64,000 nucleotides of DNA from Blastococcus aurantiacus (GTDB lineage: Bacteria > Actinomycetota > Actinomycetes > Mycobacteriales > Geodermatophilaceae): NCBI RefSeq assembly GCF_900102425.1, contig NZ_FNBT01000004.1, positions 124,001 through 188,000 on the forward strand, read 5' to 3'. Numbering within the stretch: the first letter of the stretch is position 1; every line of letters starts with the position of its first letter. The notes below the pieces were generated by a model that searched no databases, was not told the origin of the DNA, and worked only from the letters and a program-made list of their open reading frames with translations. Both the position numbers and the translations under genes were made by a program. Positions 43,762 through 53,617 of the stretch are shown piece after piece.

Positions 43762-44364
43762 CTAGTCGTAGCTGTAGCCGCCCTCCGCGGCGCTGTCCAG
43801 GACGAAGCCGGGCCCGCCGAACTCCTGTTCCACCTGGTCGAGCAGTTCCTGTGGCGTGTCCGTCAGCATCGTGAGCCGGACGGCGTTGTTCTGCTCTTCG
43901 AGGTACAGCCCCGCGAGGTGCACTCGCAGCGAGGGGTCCGAGAGGACCGCGTCGTTGAGCCGCTCCAGGAGGGACTCCAGCTCGGCCAGGCTCACCGCGA
44001 CCTCCTCGAGGACGAGCTGCTGGCCGGCGGGCACGAGGGACCGCAGGCGCTGGATCGTCTCCTCCGACCAGCTCCCCGCCACGCCGAGATGGATGACACC
44101 GCCCGCTGCCTGGTCGATCCAGATGCCGCCATAGCCGTCGAGGTCCTGCGCCGCCGCCCCGAGGACGCGGACCGTCGAGCTCCGGGCCTCGATGTCCGCG
44201 GACTCCTCCGGTGTCAACGGGATCCCGAGCCGGTCGGTGGTCGAGCGCGGGTCGGCGTCGACGGTCCGCACGTAGGGCAGGTCGGATCGCAGACCGAACT
44301 GCGAGCGGAGCTGGATCTCGTGGCTCTCCGCGTCGGTCGGAGGCGGCGCCGTCGGGCGGCTCAC
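43762..44364 (-). CDS. Hypothetical protein with protease-prodomain-like segment
   Basis: A 200-residue protein that starts at a GTG overlapping the CoA-transferase stop (GTGA). The middle block YGGIWIDQAAGGVIHLGVAG resembles the propeptide region of alpha-lytic/streptogrisin-type serine proteases, but no protease domain, signal peptide or catalytic triad is present. The N-terminus is hydrophilic, so a cytoplasmic location is likely. Ends in TAG. Confidence 0.55.
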   Translation of the reverse strand: MSRPTAPPPTDAESHEIQLRSQFGLRSDLPYVRTVDADPRSTTDRLGIPLTPEESADIEARSSTVRVLGAAAQDLDGYGGIWIDQAAGGVIHLGVAGSWSEETIQRLRSLVPAGQQLVLEEVAVSLAELESLLERLNDAVLSDPSLRVHLAGLYLEEQNNAVRLTMLTDTPQELLDQVEQEFGGPGFVLDSAAEGGYSYD

Positions 44365-45575
44365 GTCGTCGACTCGCGGCCGGCGGCGCCGCTCGCGACC
44401 AGATCATCGATCTCCGCGTCGCTGTAGCCGAACTCGGACAGGACGGCGGCGGTGTGCTCCCCGAGCGCGGGCACGTCGCCCATCGCCAGCTCCACGTCGG
44501 TGAAGGTCATCGGCGGCAGGATGGCCCGCACCGGCCCGACCGGGCTGCCGACCTCGCGCCACCGGTCGCGGGCGCTGAGCTGCGGGTGGTCGATCAGGCC
44601 GCGCATGTCATTGAGCTGCGCCGCCGGCACCCCCGCCTCGGCCAGTCGGGCGTCGAGCTCCGCCGTCGTCCAGGTGCGGGTCTCGGTCGCGACGACCGCG
44701 TCGCACTCCTCCCGGTTCTCCACCCGCAGCACGTTGGTGCGCAGCCGCGGGTGGTCGGCGAGGTCCGGGCGGTCGAACACCTTGGTGACGAGGTCCTGCC
44801 AGCCGCGGTCGTTCTGCACGCCGATCAGCACCTGCCCGTCGCTGGTCGGGTAGGCGTCGTAGGGGGCGATGGCGGCATGACTCAGTCCCATCCGCGGGAC
44901 CTGCCGGCCGGCGTACATCTGCATGTACATCTGGTGGCCCAGCCACTCGGCGGTCGCGTCGAACATCGACACCTCGACCGTCGCGCCCTCGCCGGTGCGC
45001 TCGCGGCGGAACAGCGCCGCCAGCACCGAGTTCGTGGCGTACAGCCCCGCGGCGATGTCGGAGGCGGGGACGCCGGTCTTGGTGGCCGTCTCCGGGGTAC
45101 CGGTGACCGACACCAGCCCGGTCTCGGCCTGGATCAGCATGTCGTAGGCCTTGCGGTCCCGACGCGGCCCGCTGGCGCCGTAGCCGGACATGTTGACGAC
45201 GACGAGGCGCGGGTCGGCGGCCCGCAGCGTCTCGCCGTCCAGCCCCAGCCGGGCGACCGCGCCGGGCGCGAAGTTCTGCAGGAAGACGTCGGCACCCGCC
45301 ACGAGCGCCCGCACCACCGCCACGCCGTCGGGAGACTTCAGGTCGAGGGCCACCGACTCCTTGCCCCGGTTGAGCCAGACGAAGTGCGAGGCCATGCCGT
45401 GGACGGCGCCGTCGTAGTGGCGGGCGAAGTCGCCCTCGCCCACCCGCTCGATCTTGATCACCCGGGCGCCCAGGTCGGCGAGGTGCCGGGTGGCCAGCGG
45501 AGCGGCGACGGCCTGCTCGAGCGCCACCACGGTGATCCCGGCCAGGGGGAGGGACGGGGGTGTGGCGGTCGTCAT
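44361..45575 (-). CDS. CaiB/BaiF CoA-transferase family protein
   Basis: Family III CoA-transferase (404 residues). Conserved features: VALEQAVAAPLATRHLADLGARVIKIER, LNRGKESVALDLKSPDG, and the catalytic aspartate in RKAYDMLIQAETG, then GVPASDIAAGLYA. It transfers CoA between carboxylates; the acyl substrate is unknown. Divergent from an acyl-CoA dehydrogenase with only 25 bases between starts, suggesting a joint catabolic pathway. Confidence 0.9.
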   Translation of the reverse strand: MTTATPPSLPLAGITVVALEQAVAAPLATRHLADLGARVIKIERVGEGDFARHYDGAVHGMASHFVWLNRGKESVALDLKSPDGVAVVRALVAGADVFLQNFAPGAVARLGLDGETLRAADPRLVVVNMSGYGASGPRRDRKAYDMLIQAETGLVSVTGTPETATKTGVPASDIAAGLYATNSVLAALFRRERTGEGATVEVSMFDATAEWLGHQMYMQMYAGRQVPRMGLSHAAIAPYDAYPTSDGQVLIGVQNDRGWQDLVTKVFDRPDLADHPRLRTNVLRVENREECDAVVATETRTWTTAELDARLAEAGVPAAQLNDMRGLIDHPQLSARDRWREVGSPVGPVRAILPPMTFTDVELAMGDVPALGEHTAAVLSEFGYSDAEIDDLVASGAAGRESTT

Positions 45576-45600
45576 AGCCGCACAACATAGTGTCCGCGCC
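45576..45600. promoter_or_regulatory. 25-bp divergent promoter between CoA-transferase and acyl-CoA dehydrogenase
   Basis: Minus strand: TATGTT (45589-45584), eight bases to ATG 45575. Plus strand: TAGTGT (45588-45593), seven bases to ATG 45601. The -10 hexamers overlap, so both genes would be leaderless and their -35 regions must lie inside each other's coding sequence. Confidence 0.6.
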
Positions 45601-46764
45601 ATGAGCAGCCTGACGCCCGACGAGCAGGAGATGGTGGGCCTGGTCGCCCGGTTCGTCGACGAACGGGTCGCACCGCGCGTGCGGGAGTTCGAGTCGGTCG
45701 ACGAGTACCCGCAAGCGTTCATCGACGAGATGAAGGAGCTCGGCTTCTTCGGCCTCCTGGTCCCCGCCGAGCACGGCGGGGCCGACGTCAGCGCCGCCTG
45801 CTTCGCCCGCGTCACCGAGGAGCTCGCCCGCGGCTGGATGAGCCTGGCCGGCGCCATCGGGGGCCACTCGGTCATCAGCTACCTGATCCGCACGTTCGGC
45901 ACCGAGGCGCAGCAGCGGACCTACCTGCCGGCGATGGCCGAGGGCCGGGTGCGGGCGACGATGGCGCTCACCGAGCCGTCGGGCGGCAGCGACCTGCAGG
46001 GCATGCGCACCTACGCCCAGGCCGACGGCGACGAACTGGTCATCACCGGCTCCAAGACCTGGATTTCCAACGCCCAGCACTCCGGGCTCATCGGACTGCT
46101 GTGCAAGACCGACCGCACCGCCGAGCCGGCCCACCGGGGCATGAGCGTGGTGCTCGTCGAGCCCGGCGAGGGCCTGACCGTCTCGGGCAAGATCCCGAAA
46201 CTCGGGTACCGCGGGGTGGAGGCGTGCGAGCTGTCCTTCGACGCGATGCGGGTGCCCGTCTCCGCCGTCCTCGGGGGAGTGCCCGGTCAGGGATGGGCGC
46301 ACATGATGCGCGGCCTGGAGGTCGGCCGGATCCAGGTCGCCGCACGGGCGGTCGGGGTGGCGCAGGCGGCGCTGCAGGCCGCGCTCCGCTACGCCCAGGA
46401 CCGGGAGACCTTCGGCAAGCCCATCTGGCAGCACCAGTCGGTGGGCAACCTGCTCGCCGACATGGCCACGAAGACCCGGGCCGCCCGGCTGATGACCCTG
46501 GACGCCGCCGACCGGCTGGACAGCGGGCAGCGCGCCGACCTCGAGGCCGGCATGGCCAAGCTGTTCGCCTCGGAGACGGCCATGCAGGTGGCACTGGACG
46601 CCATGCGCGTGCACGGCGGCTACGGCTTCTCCCGCGAGTACGACATCGAGCGCTACTTCCGCGACGCCCCGCTGATGATCCTCGGCGAGGGCACCAACGA
46701 GGTGCAGCGCAATGTGATCGCCGCCCAGCTGGTCGCCCGCGACCGCAACCGCGAACGCATCTGA
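45601..46764 (+). CDS. Acyl-CoA dehydrogenase
   Basis: FAD enzyme of 387 residues oxidising an acyl-CoA at the alpha-beta bond. ACAD signatures: MALTEPSGGSDLQGMRT, WISNAQHSGL, and the catalytic base in LGEGTNEVQRNVIA. Q/H-rich binding residues in FGKPIWQHQSVGNLLADMA match the family. Coupled in context to the divergent CoA-transferase and followed by a short-chain dehydrogenase, so a branched or aromatic acid degradation path is plausible. Confidence 0.9.
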   Translation: MSSLTPDEQEMVGLVARFVDERVAPRVREFESVDEYPQAFIDEMKELGFFGLLVPAEHGGADVSAACFARVTEELARGWMSLAGAIGGHSVISYLIRTFGTEAQQRTYLPAMAEGRVRATMALTEPSGGSDLQGMRTYAQADGDELVITGSKTWISNAQHSGLIGLLCKTDRTAEPAHRGMSVVLVEPGEGLTVSGKIPKLGYRGVEACELSFDAMRVPVSAVLGGVPGQGWAHMMRGLEVGRIQVAARAVGVAQAALQAALRYAQDRETFGKPIWQHQSVGNLLADMATKTRAARLMTLDAADRLDSGQRADLEAGMAKLFASETAMQVALDAMRVHGGYGFSREYDIERYFRDAPLMILGEGTNEVQRNVIAAQLVARDRNRERI

Positions 46765-46790
46765 ACCCCCTGGAAAGGACGTCCCCACCC

Positions 46791-47555
46791 ATGCAGCTCT
46801 CCGGACTCACCACCGCCGTCACCGGCGGCGCCTCGGGCCTCGGCCTGGCCACCGCCCAGCGGCTCGTCGCCGCCGGGGGACAGGTCACGATCATCGACCT
46901 GCCCAGCTCGGCCGGGGAGCAGGTGGCCGCCGACCTGGGCGACGCCGCCCGGTTCGTCGCCGCCGACGTCACCGACAGCGAGCAGTTCGCCGCCGCCCTG
47001 GACGCCGCGGGGGAGAGCGGACCGCTGCGCGGGCTGGTGCACTGCGCGGGGGCCGGCCGCCGGCTGCGCGTCCTGGACAAGGACGGCGAACCGGGATCCC
47101 TCGAGGACTTCGAGTGGGTCATGAAGCTCAACGTGACCGGGTCGTTCAACGCCCTCCGCCTCGGCGCCGCCCGCATGGCGCGCAACGAGGCCGTGGACGG
47201 CGAGCGGGGCGCGATCGTGCTGACCGCGTCGGTGGCCGCCTTCGAGGGGCAGATCGGGCAGCTGCCCTACACCGCGTCCAAGGCGGCCATCGTCGGCATG
47301 ACCCTCAACGCCGCCCGCGACCTCGCGAGCAAGGCGATCCGCGTGTGCACGATCGCGCCCGGGATCATGGACACCCCGCTGCTCGCCCGGCTCCGCGACG
47401 ACGTCCGCGCCTCCCTGGAGGCCTCGGTGCCGAACCCGCCGCGGCTGGGGAACACCGCCGAGTTCGCGCTGCTGGCCGGCCAGATCTTGGAGAACGGCTA
47501 CCTCAACGGCGAGACGATCCGCCTCGACGGTGCTATCCGGATGGCTCCGCGCTAA
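46791..47555 (+). CDS. Short-chain dehydrogenase (3-hydroxyacyl-CoA dehydrogenase type)
   Basis: A 254-residue SDR with TGGASGLGLATAQRL at 11-25, DLPSS as the NAD(H)-preferring loop, and the catalytic Tyr/Lys in YTASKAAIVGM. RLDGAIRMAPR ends the protein. Resembles the type II 3-hydroxyacyl-CoA dehydrogenases of fatty-acid breakdown, fitting the preceding dehydrogenase gene. Its last 23 bases overlap the convergent zur gene. Confidence 0.88.
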   Translation: MQLSGLTTAVTGGASGLGLATAQRLVAAGGQVTIIDLPSSAGEQVAADLGDAARFVAADVTDSEQFAAALDAAGESGPLRGLVHCAGAGRRLRVLDKDGEPGSLEDFEWVMKLNVTGSFNALRLGAARMARNEAVDGERGAIVLTASVAAFEGQIGQLPYTASKAAIVGMTLNAARDLASKAIRVCTIAPGIMDTPLLARLRDDVRASLEASVPNPPRLGNTAEFALLAGQILENGYLNGETIRLDGAIRMAPR

Positions 47556-47973
47556 CCGCCGCGTCGGCCGCCGGGGACCCGGCGGCCGACCGGCACCGGG
47601 CGCAGGTGCCGAAGATCTCGAGCGTGTGGCTGACGTCGTCGAAGCCGTGCTCGCCGGCGACGCGGTCGGCCCACTGCTCCACGGCCGGGCCCTCGACCTC
47701 CACGGTGAGCCCGCAGCCGCGGCAGACCAGGTGGTGGTGGTGCTGCGGGCTGCAGCGCCGGTACAGCGCCTCGCCGGAGTCGGTGCGGATGGAGTCCAGC
47801 TCGCCGTCGTCGGCCAGCGACTGCACCGCCCGGTAGACGGTGGAGAGCCCGACGGAGTCACCGGCGGCGCGCAGCCGGGCGTGCACGTGCTGGGCGCTGT
47901 GGAAGCCGTCGAGGTCGGCGAAGACCGCGCGCACGGCCTCGCGCTGGCGGGTGGTCCGGACCATGCCCTCCAT
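47533..47973 (-). CDS. zur: Zinc uptake regulator Zur (Fur family)
   Basis: Fur-family repressor of 146 residues (143 if the ATG at 47964 is used). It has a winged helix (GFHSAQHVHARLRAAGDSVGLSTVYRAVQSL in two blocks), the zinc site HHHHLVCRGCGLTVEVEG, and a C-terminal HTLEIFGTCARC. The CxxC pairs plus IFGTC ending closely match mycobacterial Zur (FurB) as I remember it. It would repress znuA and aztD through the boxes at 1519 and 60023. Divergent from the ABM gene. Confidence 0.92.
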   Translation of the reverse strand: MEGMVRTTRQREAVRAVFADLDGFHSAQHVHARLRAAGDSVGLSTVYRAVQSLADDGELDSIRTDSGEALYRRCSPQHHHHLVCRGCGLTVEVEGPAVEQWADRVAGEHGFDDVSHTLEIFGTCARCRSAAGSPAADAAVSAEPSG

Positions 47974-48047
47974 GGTGACAGGCCGGCGGTGTGGTCAGAC
48001 GGCATGGCACCGTTCGCCCCATCGCCTCGACGGACAGGAGACAGCCG

Positions 48048-48323
48048 GTGTTCGCAGTGACACGCCTCCGGGCGACGGGTGGGGACGGCGCGGCGCTGGA
48101 GGCCGCGGTCGGGCCGCTGCTCGAGGCCCTGGGCGCCATGCCGGGCTTCCGCGGCGGCGACTTCGGTCGCGCGGCCGACGACCCGACGCTGTGGGCGCTG
48201 GTGACCCGGTGGGACGGCGTCGGCGCCTACCGCCGAGGGCTGTCGGCCGCGGCGGTGAAGATCGCCGGGGCGCCGGTCTGGGTGCACGCCCTCGACGAAC
48301 CTGGCGTCTACGTCACGGAGTGA
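48048..48323 (+). CDS. Antibiotic biosynthesis monooxygenase-like (ABM) domain protein
   Basis: A 91-residue dimeric alpha-beta barrel protein with the FAVTRLRATGG strand and ALVTRWDGVGAYRRGL helix typical of small ABM/stress-response dimers. AGGAG at 48036-48040 precedes GTG 48048. It is divergently arranged with zur, but no catalytic residues can be named. Confidence 0.65.
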   Translation: MFAVTRLRATGGDGAALEAAVGPLLEALGAMPGFRGGDFGRAADDPTLWALVTRWDGVGAYRRGLSAAAVKIAGAPVWVHALDEPGVYVTE

Positions 48324-48375
48324 GCGTCAGGACGACGGCGGGCGCGCAAGCGCGGGCGCTGGCAGGCTCGGAGCC

Positions 48376-48789
48376 GTGACGACCGTGGACTGCCGGGGCA
48401 TCGACGCGGTGCTGGCCGCCAGCCGGGAAGGGGTGCGCCGGCTGTCACCCGCCGGGCTGCGCGACGCCGCGGGCCGCGGTGCGCTGGTCGTCGACACCCG
48501 CACCGAGGCGCAGCGGCGTCGGCAGGGCGAGCTGCCCGGGGCGGTGGTCATCGACCGGACCGTGCTGGAGTGGCGCCTCGATCCCGCCGGGGACCACCGC
48601 ATCCCCGAGGCGACCGGGTGCGACCTGGAGGTCGTCGTCGTGTGCCGGCAGGGGTACAGCTCGAGCCTGGCCGCGGCGTCGCTGCGGGCCGTCGGCCTGC
48701 ACCGGGCCACCGACCTCGAGGGCGGGGTGGAGGCGTGGCTCGCCGCCGGGCTGCCGATGTCGGACGGCCCCGCCGACGTGCGGGAGTGA
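48376..48789 (+). CDS. Rhodanese-like sulfurtransferase
   Basis: A 137-residue single-domain rhodanese. The active-site loop is CRQGYSS (Cys90), with VVDTRTEAQRRRQG-ELPGAVVID upstream and EGGVEAWLAAGLP at the end. Transfers sulfane sulfur or acts as a redox sensor. GTG 48376 follows CAGGCT by seven bases, a weak leaderless promoter candidate. Confidence 0.88.
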   Translation: MTTVDCRGIDAVLAASREGVRRLSPAGLRDAAGRGALVVDTRTEAQRRRQGELPGAVVIDRTVLEWRLDPAGDHRIPEATGCDLEVVVVCRQGYSSSLAAASLRAVGLHRATDLEGGVEAWLAAGLPMSDGPADVRE

Positions 48790-48835
48790 CGCGCCGCTCC
48801 CACGACCGGCGCCGCTCGGCGCTTACCGTCGGCCG

Positions 48836-49222
48836 GTGGTCAGCCGCACCCGCACCGCCCGGTACGCCCGCCGGCGCAAGCGCCGCATGGACGCCGTCGA
48901 GCACGACCTCACCCCTGAGCAGTGGGCCCTGCTGCAGCAGGTGTGGGGAGGCTGCGCCTACTGCGGCGCGACCGGCGTCCCGCTGCAGCGCGACTGCGTG
49001 CTCGCCCTGTCCCGCGGCGGCCGCTACACGCTGGACAACATCGCCCCGGCCTGCGGCTCGTGCAACGCCAGCAAGTGCAACGACGAGGTCACCGGCTGGC
49101 TGCGGCGCAAGCGCCTGGACGAGCGGGCCTTCCTGGTGCGGCATGCCGAGGTCCGGATGCTGCTCGCCCAGGAGTTCGCCGAGGAGGCCGACGACGAGGA
49201 GCCGGTGCTCCGCGAGGCGTAG
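48836..49222 (+). CDS. HNH endonuclease family protein
   Basis: A 128-residue protein with a zinc-ribbon HNH fold: CAYCG then CGSCN for the zinc cysteines, RGGRYTLDNIAPAC for the Asn turn, and CNASKCNDEV at the end. The catalytic histidine position (usually DH) reads DCV, a cysteine, which may reduce nuclease activity or reflect a family peculiarity. GTG 48836 is six bases after TACCGT (48824-48829). Ends in TAG. Confidence 0.75.
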   Translation: MVSRTRTARYARRRKRRMDAVEHDLTPEQWALLQQVWGGCAYCGATGVPLQRDCVLALSRGGRYTLDNIAPACGSCNASKCNDEVTGWLRRKRLDERAFLVRHAEVRMLLAQEFAEEADDEEPVLREA

Positions 49223-49294
49223 GGCGCGCGCGGACGGGCACTGAGCACCGGAGTCCCCGCCGCCGGCGGGCCGTGGACACCCGGAGACGCCCCC

Positions 49295-49759
49295 ATGACC
49301 GACCGGACGCACGACGATCCGCCGGCGCCCGACGACCGCACCCGCGACATCACGCTGCCGCCGCTGCCCGACCGCCCCCCGCCGGCCCTGCCCAAGGCGT
49401 GGGCGGGCCTCGCGTCGCCGTCCCCGCTCGACTCCCCGACGACGGCGGTGCCCGGCCCCGCCCGGCCACCGGCGGCCTCGGCTCCGGAGGTCGAGGTGGT
49501 CGAGGAGGCCGACCCGGCCGCCGAGGAGGCGCGGCGGCTGGCCAGGAGCCGCACCGACGAGATGCTGCCTCCCCCCAGCGCCGCGGTGCGGGAGCGGACC
49601 CTGGCCTTCAGCTCGCCCGAGATGAGGCACCGGCCCATCGAGCCCGTGCGGGTGGACCGCAACCCCCGCCGCTGGCCCTGGGTGGTGCTGACCCTGCTGC
49701 CCATCCTGGTGATCCTGGCCTCGGCGATCGGCTGGCTGATCCTGCTGCGGGGCAGCTGA
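49295..49759 (+). CDS. Hypothetical tail-anchored membrane protein
   Basis: A 154-residue protein with a long proline/alanine-rich hydrophilic N-terminus and one C-terminal transmembrane helix (WVVLTLLPILVILASAIGW), ending LLRGS. No family recognised. The gene lies alone between HNH and glyS genes. Confidence 0.6.
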   Translation: MTDRTHDDPPAPDDRTRDITLPPLPDRPPPALPKAWAGLASPSPLDSPTTAVPGPARPPAASAPEVEVVEEADPAAEEARRLARSRTDEMLPPPSAAVRERTLAFSSPEMRHRPIEPVRVDRNPRRWPWVVLTLLPILVILASAIGWLILLRGS

Positions 49760-49846
49760 GCGCACCGCGGGCGGAGGCGTCGTCCACGGCACAACTACCG
49801 TGGACAGGTCAACCCGCCGACCGCCAGCCGGATGGAGCCTCTCGCC

Positions 49847-51250
<1,404 letters not shown>

Positions 51251-51254
51251 CGCG

Positions 51255-51887
51255 TCAGGCCGGCTTCTGCCAGACCACCAGGTAGCGGAAGAACAGCAGC
51301 CGCCGGACGCGGACGTCCGGCAGGACGGCGCTCGCCTGCGCCCGCACCTCGCGGGTGGTGAGGGCGCCGTCCTGCACCGGCATGGCGTCGTGGGTGTCCT
51401 CGTGCCGGTGCAGGTCGGCCCCGGTGAGCGGCCGGGCGGCGGCGAACGCCAGCCCCAGCGCGTGGTGCGCGGCGGCGGCGGCCACGTCCACCGGCAGCTC
51501 GCGGCGCAGGTCGCCGCGGGGGAGGGCTACCGCGGCCAGGACGCCGCCGGGCCGGAGCCAGCCCGCCATCCGGGGCAGCGCCTCGTCCAGCGGCAGATGG
51601 TGCAGCACCGCCGAGCTGAGCACGGCGTCGTAGGACCCCGCCGGTGGGTCGAAGGTCAGGGCGTCGCCGACGCTGAAGGTGGCGTTGGGCGGTGCATCCC
51701 GGCGGGCGGCCTCGACCATCTCGACCGACCGGTCGACGCCGTCCACGTGCGGGACCGCCTGCGCCAGCTTGCGGGCCAGCGTGCCCGCGCCGCAGCCCAC
51801 GTCCAGCACCCGCTGCGCGCCCGCGGGCACCGAGCGGATCAGCAGCGGGTGGTACCAGCTGTTGTGGTCCCAGTCCGTGACACCCAT
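51255..51887 (-). CDS. Class I SAM-dependent methyltransferase
   Basis: A 210-residue methyltransferase. The SAM loop VLDVGCGAGTLARKLA is near 26-41, motif post-I GVDRSVEMVEAARR, and motif IV DAVLSSAVLHHL. Substrate unknown; no adjacent pathway gene. Convergent with glyS by four bases. Confidence 0.85.
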   Translation of the reverse strand: MGVTDWDHNSWYHPLLIRSVPAGAQRVLDVGCGAGTLARKLAQAVPHVDGVDRSVEMVEAARRDAPPNATFSVGDALTFDPPAGSYDAVLSSAVLHHLPLDEALPRMAGWLRPGGVLAAVALPRGDLRRELPVDVAAAAAHHALGLAFAAARPLTGADLHRHEDTHDAMPVQDGALTTREVRAQASAVLPDVRVRRLLFFRYLVVWQKPA

Positions 51888-51949
51888 GCGGGGAGGCTGC
51901 CAGACCGGCGCGCCCGGGGTGACGTGGCTCGCCGCCTACTCTGGGTGCC

Positions 51950-53110
51950 GTGACCGCCACCCTCGAGCCGACGACGACGGCGCTCCCGCCGTTGCGGCTG
52001 GGGGCGCTGACCGTCGACCCCGCCGTGGTCCTCGCGCCGATGGCCGGCATCACGAACCCGGCGTTCCGGACGCTGTGCCGCGAGTTCGGCGCGGGGCTCT
52101 ACGTCTGCGAGATGATCACCACCCGCGCGCTGGTGGAGCGGAACGACAAGACGCTGCGGATGATCCGCGCGACCACCGACGAGAAGGACGCCTTCTCCGT
52201 CCAGCTCTACGGCGTCGACCCCGCCACCGTGGGCCGGGCCGTCGAGATGCTGGTCGACGAGGGCGTCGCCGGCACCCGCCCCGCGCACATCGACCTGAAC
52301 TTCGGCTGCCCGGTGCCCAAGGTGACCCGCAAGGGCGGCGGCTCGGCGCTGCCGTGGCGCCGCGTGCTGCTGCGCGACATCGTCCGCGCGGCCGTGCGCG
52401 CGGCGAAGGACGTCCCGGTCACCATCAAGACCCGCATCGGCATCGACGCCGACCACGTCACCTACCTCGACGCCGGGCGGATCGCCCAGGGCGAGGGTGT
52501 CGCGGCCATCACCCTGCACGGGCGCACCGCCGACCAGCTCTACAGCGGCACCGCCGACTGGGCGCCGATCGCGCGGCTGGTCGACGCCGTCGACATCCCG
52601 GTGCTGGGCAACGGCGACATCTGGGAGGCCGACGACGCGTTGCGCATGGTCGCCGAGACCGGGTGCGCCGGCGTCGTCATCGGACGCGGCTGCCTGGGGC
52701 GGCCGTGGTTGTTCGGCGACCTGGCCGCCGCGTTCGCGGGGGAGGACCGCCGCGCGCTGCCCGGCTTCCGCGAGGTGGCCGCGGTCATGCACCGGCACGC
52801 GACGCTGCTCGCCGAGGAGCACGGCGAGCGGCACGGCTGCTCGGACTTCCGCAAGCACGTGGCCTGGTACCTCAAGGGGTTCTCGGTGGGCTCGGACACC
52901 CGGCGCGCGCTGGCCATGGTGAGCGGCTTGGACGAGCTGGCCGACCTGCTCGCCCGCATCCCGGACCAGCCGTACCCCACCGCCGTCCTCGGGGCACCCC
53001 GCGGCCGCACCACCCCACCGCGGCCGGTCTCCCTCCCCGAGGGCTGGCTGGCCGACCGGGACGACCCGCGCCCCCCGGTGGGCGCGGAACTGGAGACGAG
53101 CGGCGGATGA
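51950..53110 (+). CDS. dusB: tRNA-dihydrouridine synthase (DusB type)
   Basis: FMN enzyme reducing uridines in tRNA D-loops. It has 386 residues: LAPMAGITNPAFR, catalytic Cys120 in NFGCPVPKVTRKGGG, LHGRTADQLYSG, and GRGCLGRPWLF. GTG 51950 is seven bases after TACTCT (51937-51942), so it is leaderless. Overlaps the next gene (ATGA). Confidence 0.93.
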   Translation: MTATLEPTTTALPPLRLGALTVDPAVVLAPMAGITNPAFRTLCREFGAGLYVCEMITTRALVERNDKTLRMIRATTDEKDAFSVQLYGVDPATVGRAVEMLVDEGVAGTRPAHIDLNFGCPVPKVTRKGGGSALPWRRVLLRDIVRAAVRAAKDVPVTIKTRIGIDADHVTYLDAGRIAQGEGVAAITLHGRTADQLYSGTADWAPIARLVDAVDIPVLGNGDIWEADDALRMVAETGCAGVVIGRGCLGRPWLFGDLAAAFAGEDRRALPGFREVAAVMHRHATLLAEEHGERHGCSDFRKHVAWYLKGFSVGSDTRRALAMVSGLDELADLLARIPDQPYPTAVLGAPRGRTTPPRPVSLPEGWLADRDDPRPPVGAELETSGG

Positions 53111-53541
53111 CCAGCACCGAGGGGCCCTTCCTCTACGACGACGACCCGGCGCCGCTGCACACCGGGGCCCCGCAGCGCTCGGGCAAGATCCTGGTGTTCA
53201 TCCTCGGCGGCACCGTGATCGCCGCGTTCCTGGCCGTGTGGGCCAGCGTGGCGCTGCGCGGCACCCCGGGGGAGCAGGCCACCGAGGTCACCGGCGTCTT
53301 CCTGGCCGCGCTGGCCGCGGACGACACCGAGACCGCCCACGCGCTGCTCTGCGAGGACGAGCGCGCCCGTCTGGAGCCCGACGAGGTCGCCGCCGCCTAC
53401 GTCGGCGAGGGCTCACCCGAGTTCGGGGAGCCGGGCCGGGACGGCGACAAGCGACTGGTGCCGGTGCAGTGGGAGGACGGGACGACGTCGGAGTTCACCG
53501 TCATCGGCGAGGACGGTCTGCGCGTCTGCGGCATCGACTGA
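53107..53541 (+). CDS. Hypothetical membrane-anchored protein coupled to dusB
   Basis: A 144-residue protein with one transmembrane helix (ILVFILGGTVIAAFLAVW, about 28-45) and an extracytoplasmic domain resembling the DUF4878/NTF2-like folds (FLAALAADDTETAHALLCEDERA). ATG 53107 overlaps the dusB stop. Role unknown. Confidence 0.65.
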   Translation: MTSTEGPFLYDDDPAPLHTGAPQRSGKILVFILGGTVIAAFLAVWASVALRGTPGEQATEVTGVFLAALAADDTETAHALLCEDERARLEPDEVAAAYVGEGSPEFGEPGRDGDKRLVPVQWEDGTTSEFTVIGEDGLRVCGID

Positions 53542-53617
53542 CCGGGCCGCACGCGCTCCTGTGCGGCACGATCGCCTCCACGCGGTAACGGGCCGGCGAA
53601 CGCGGAGGTACGGGGCG

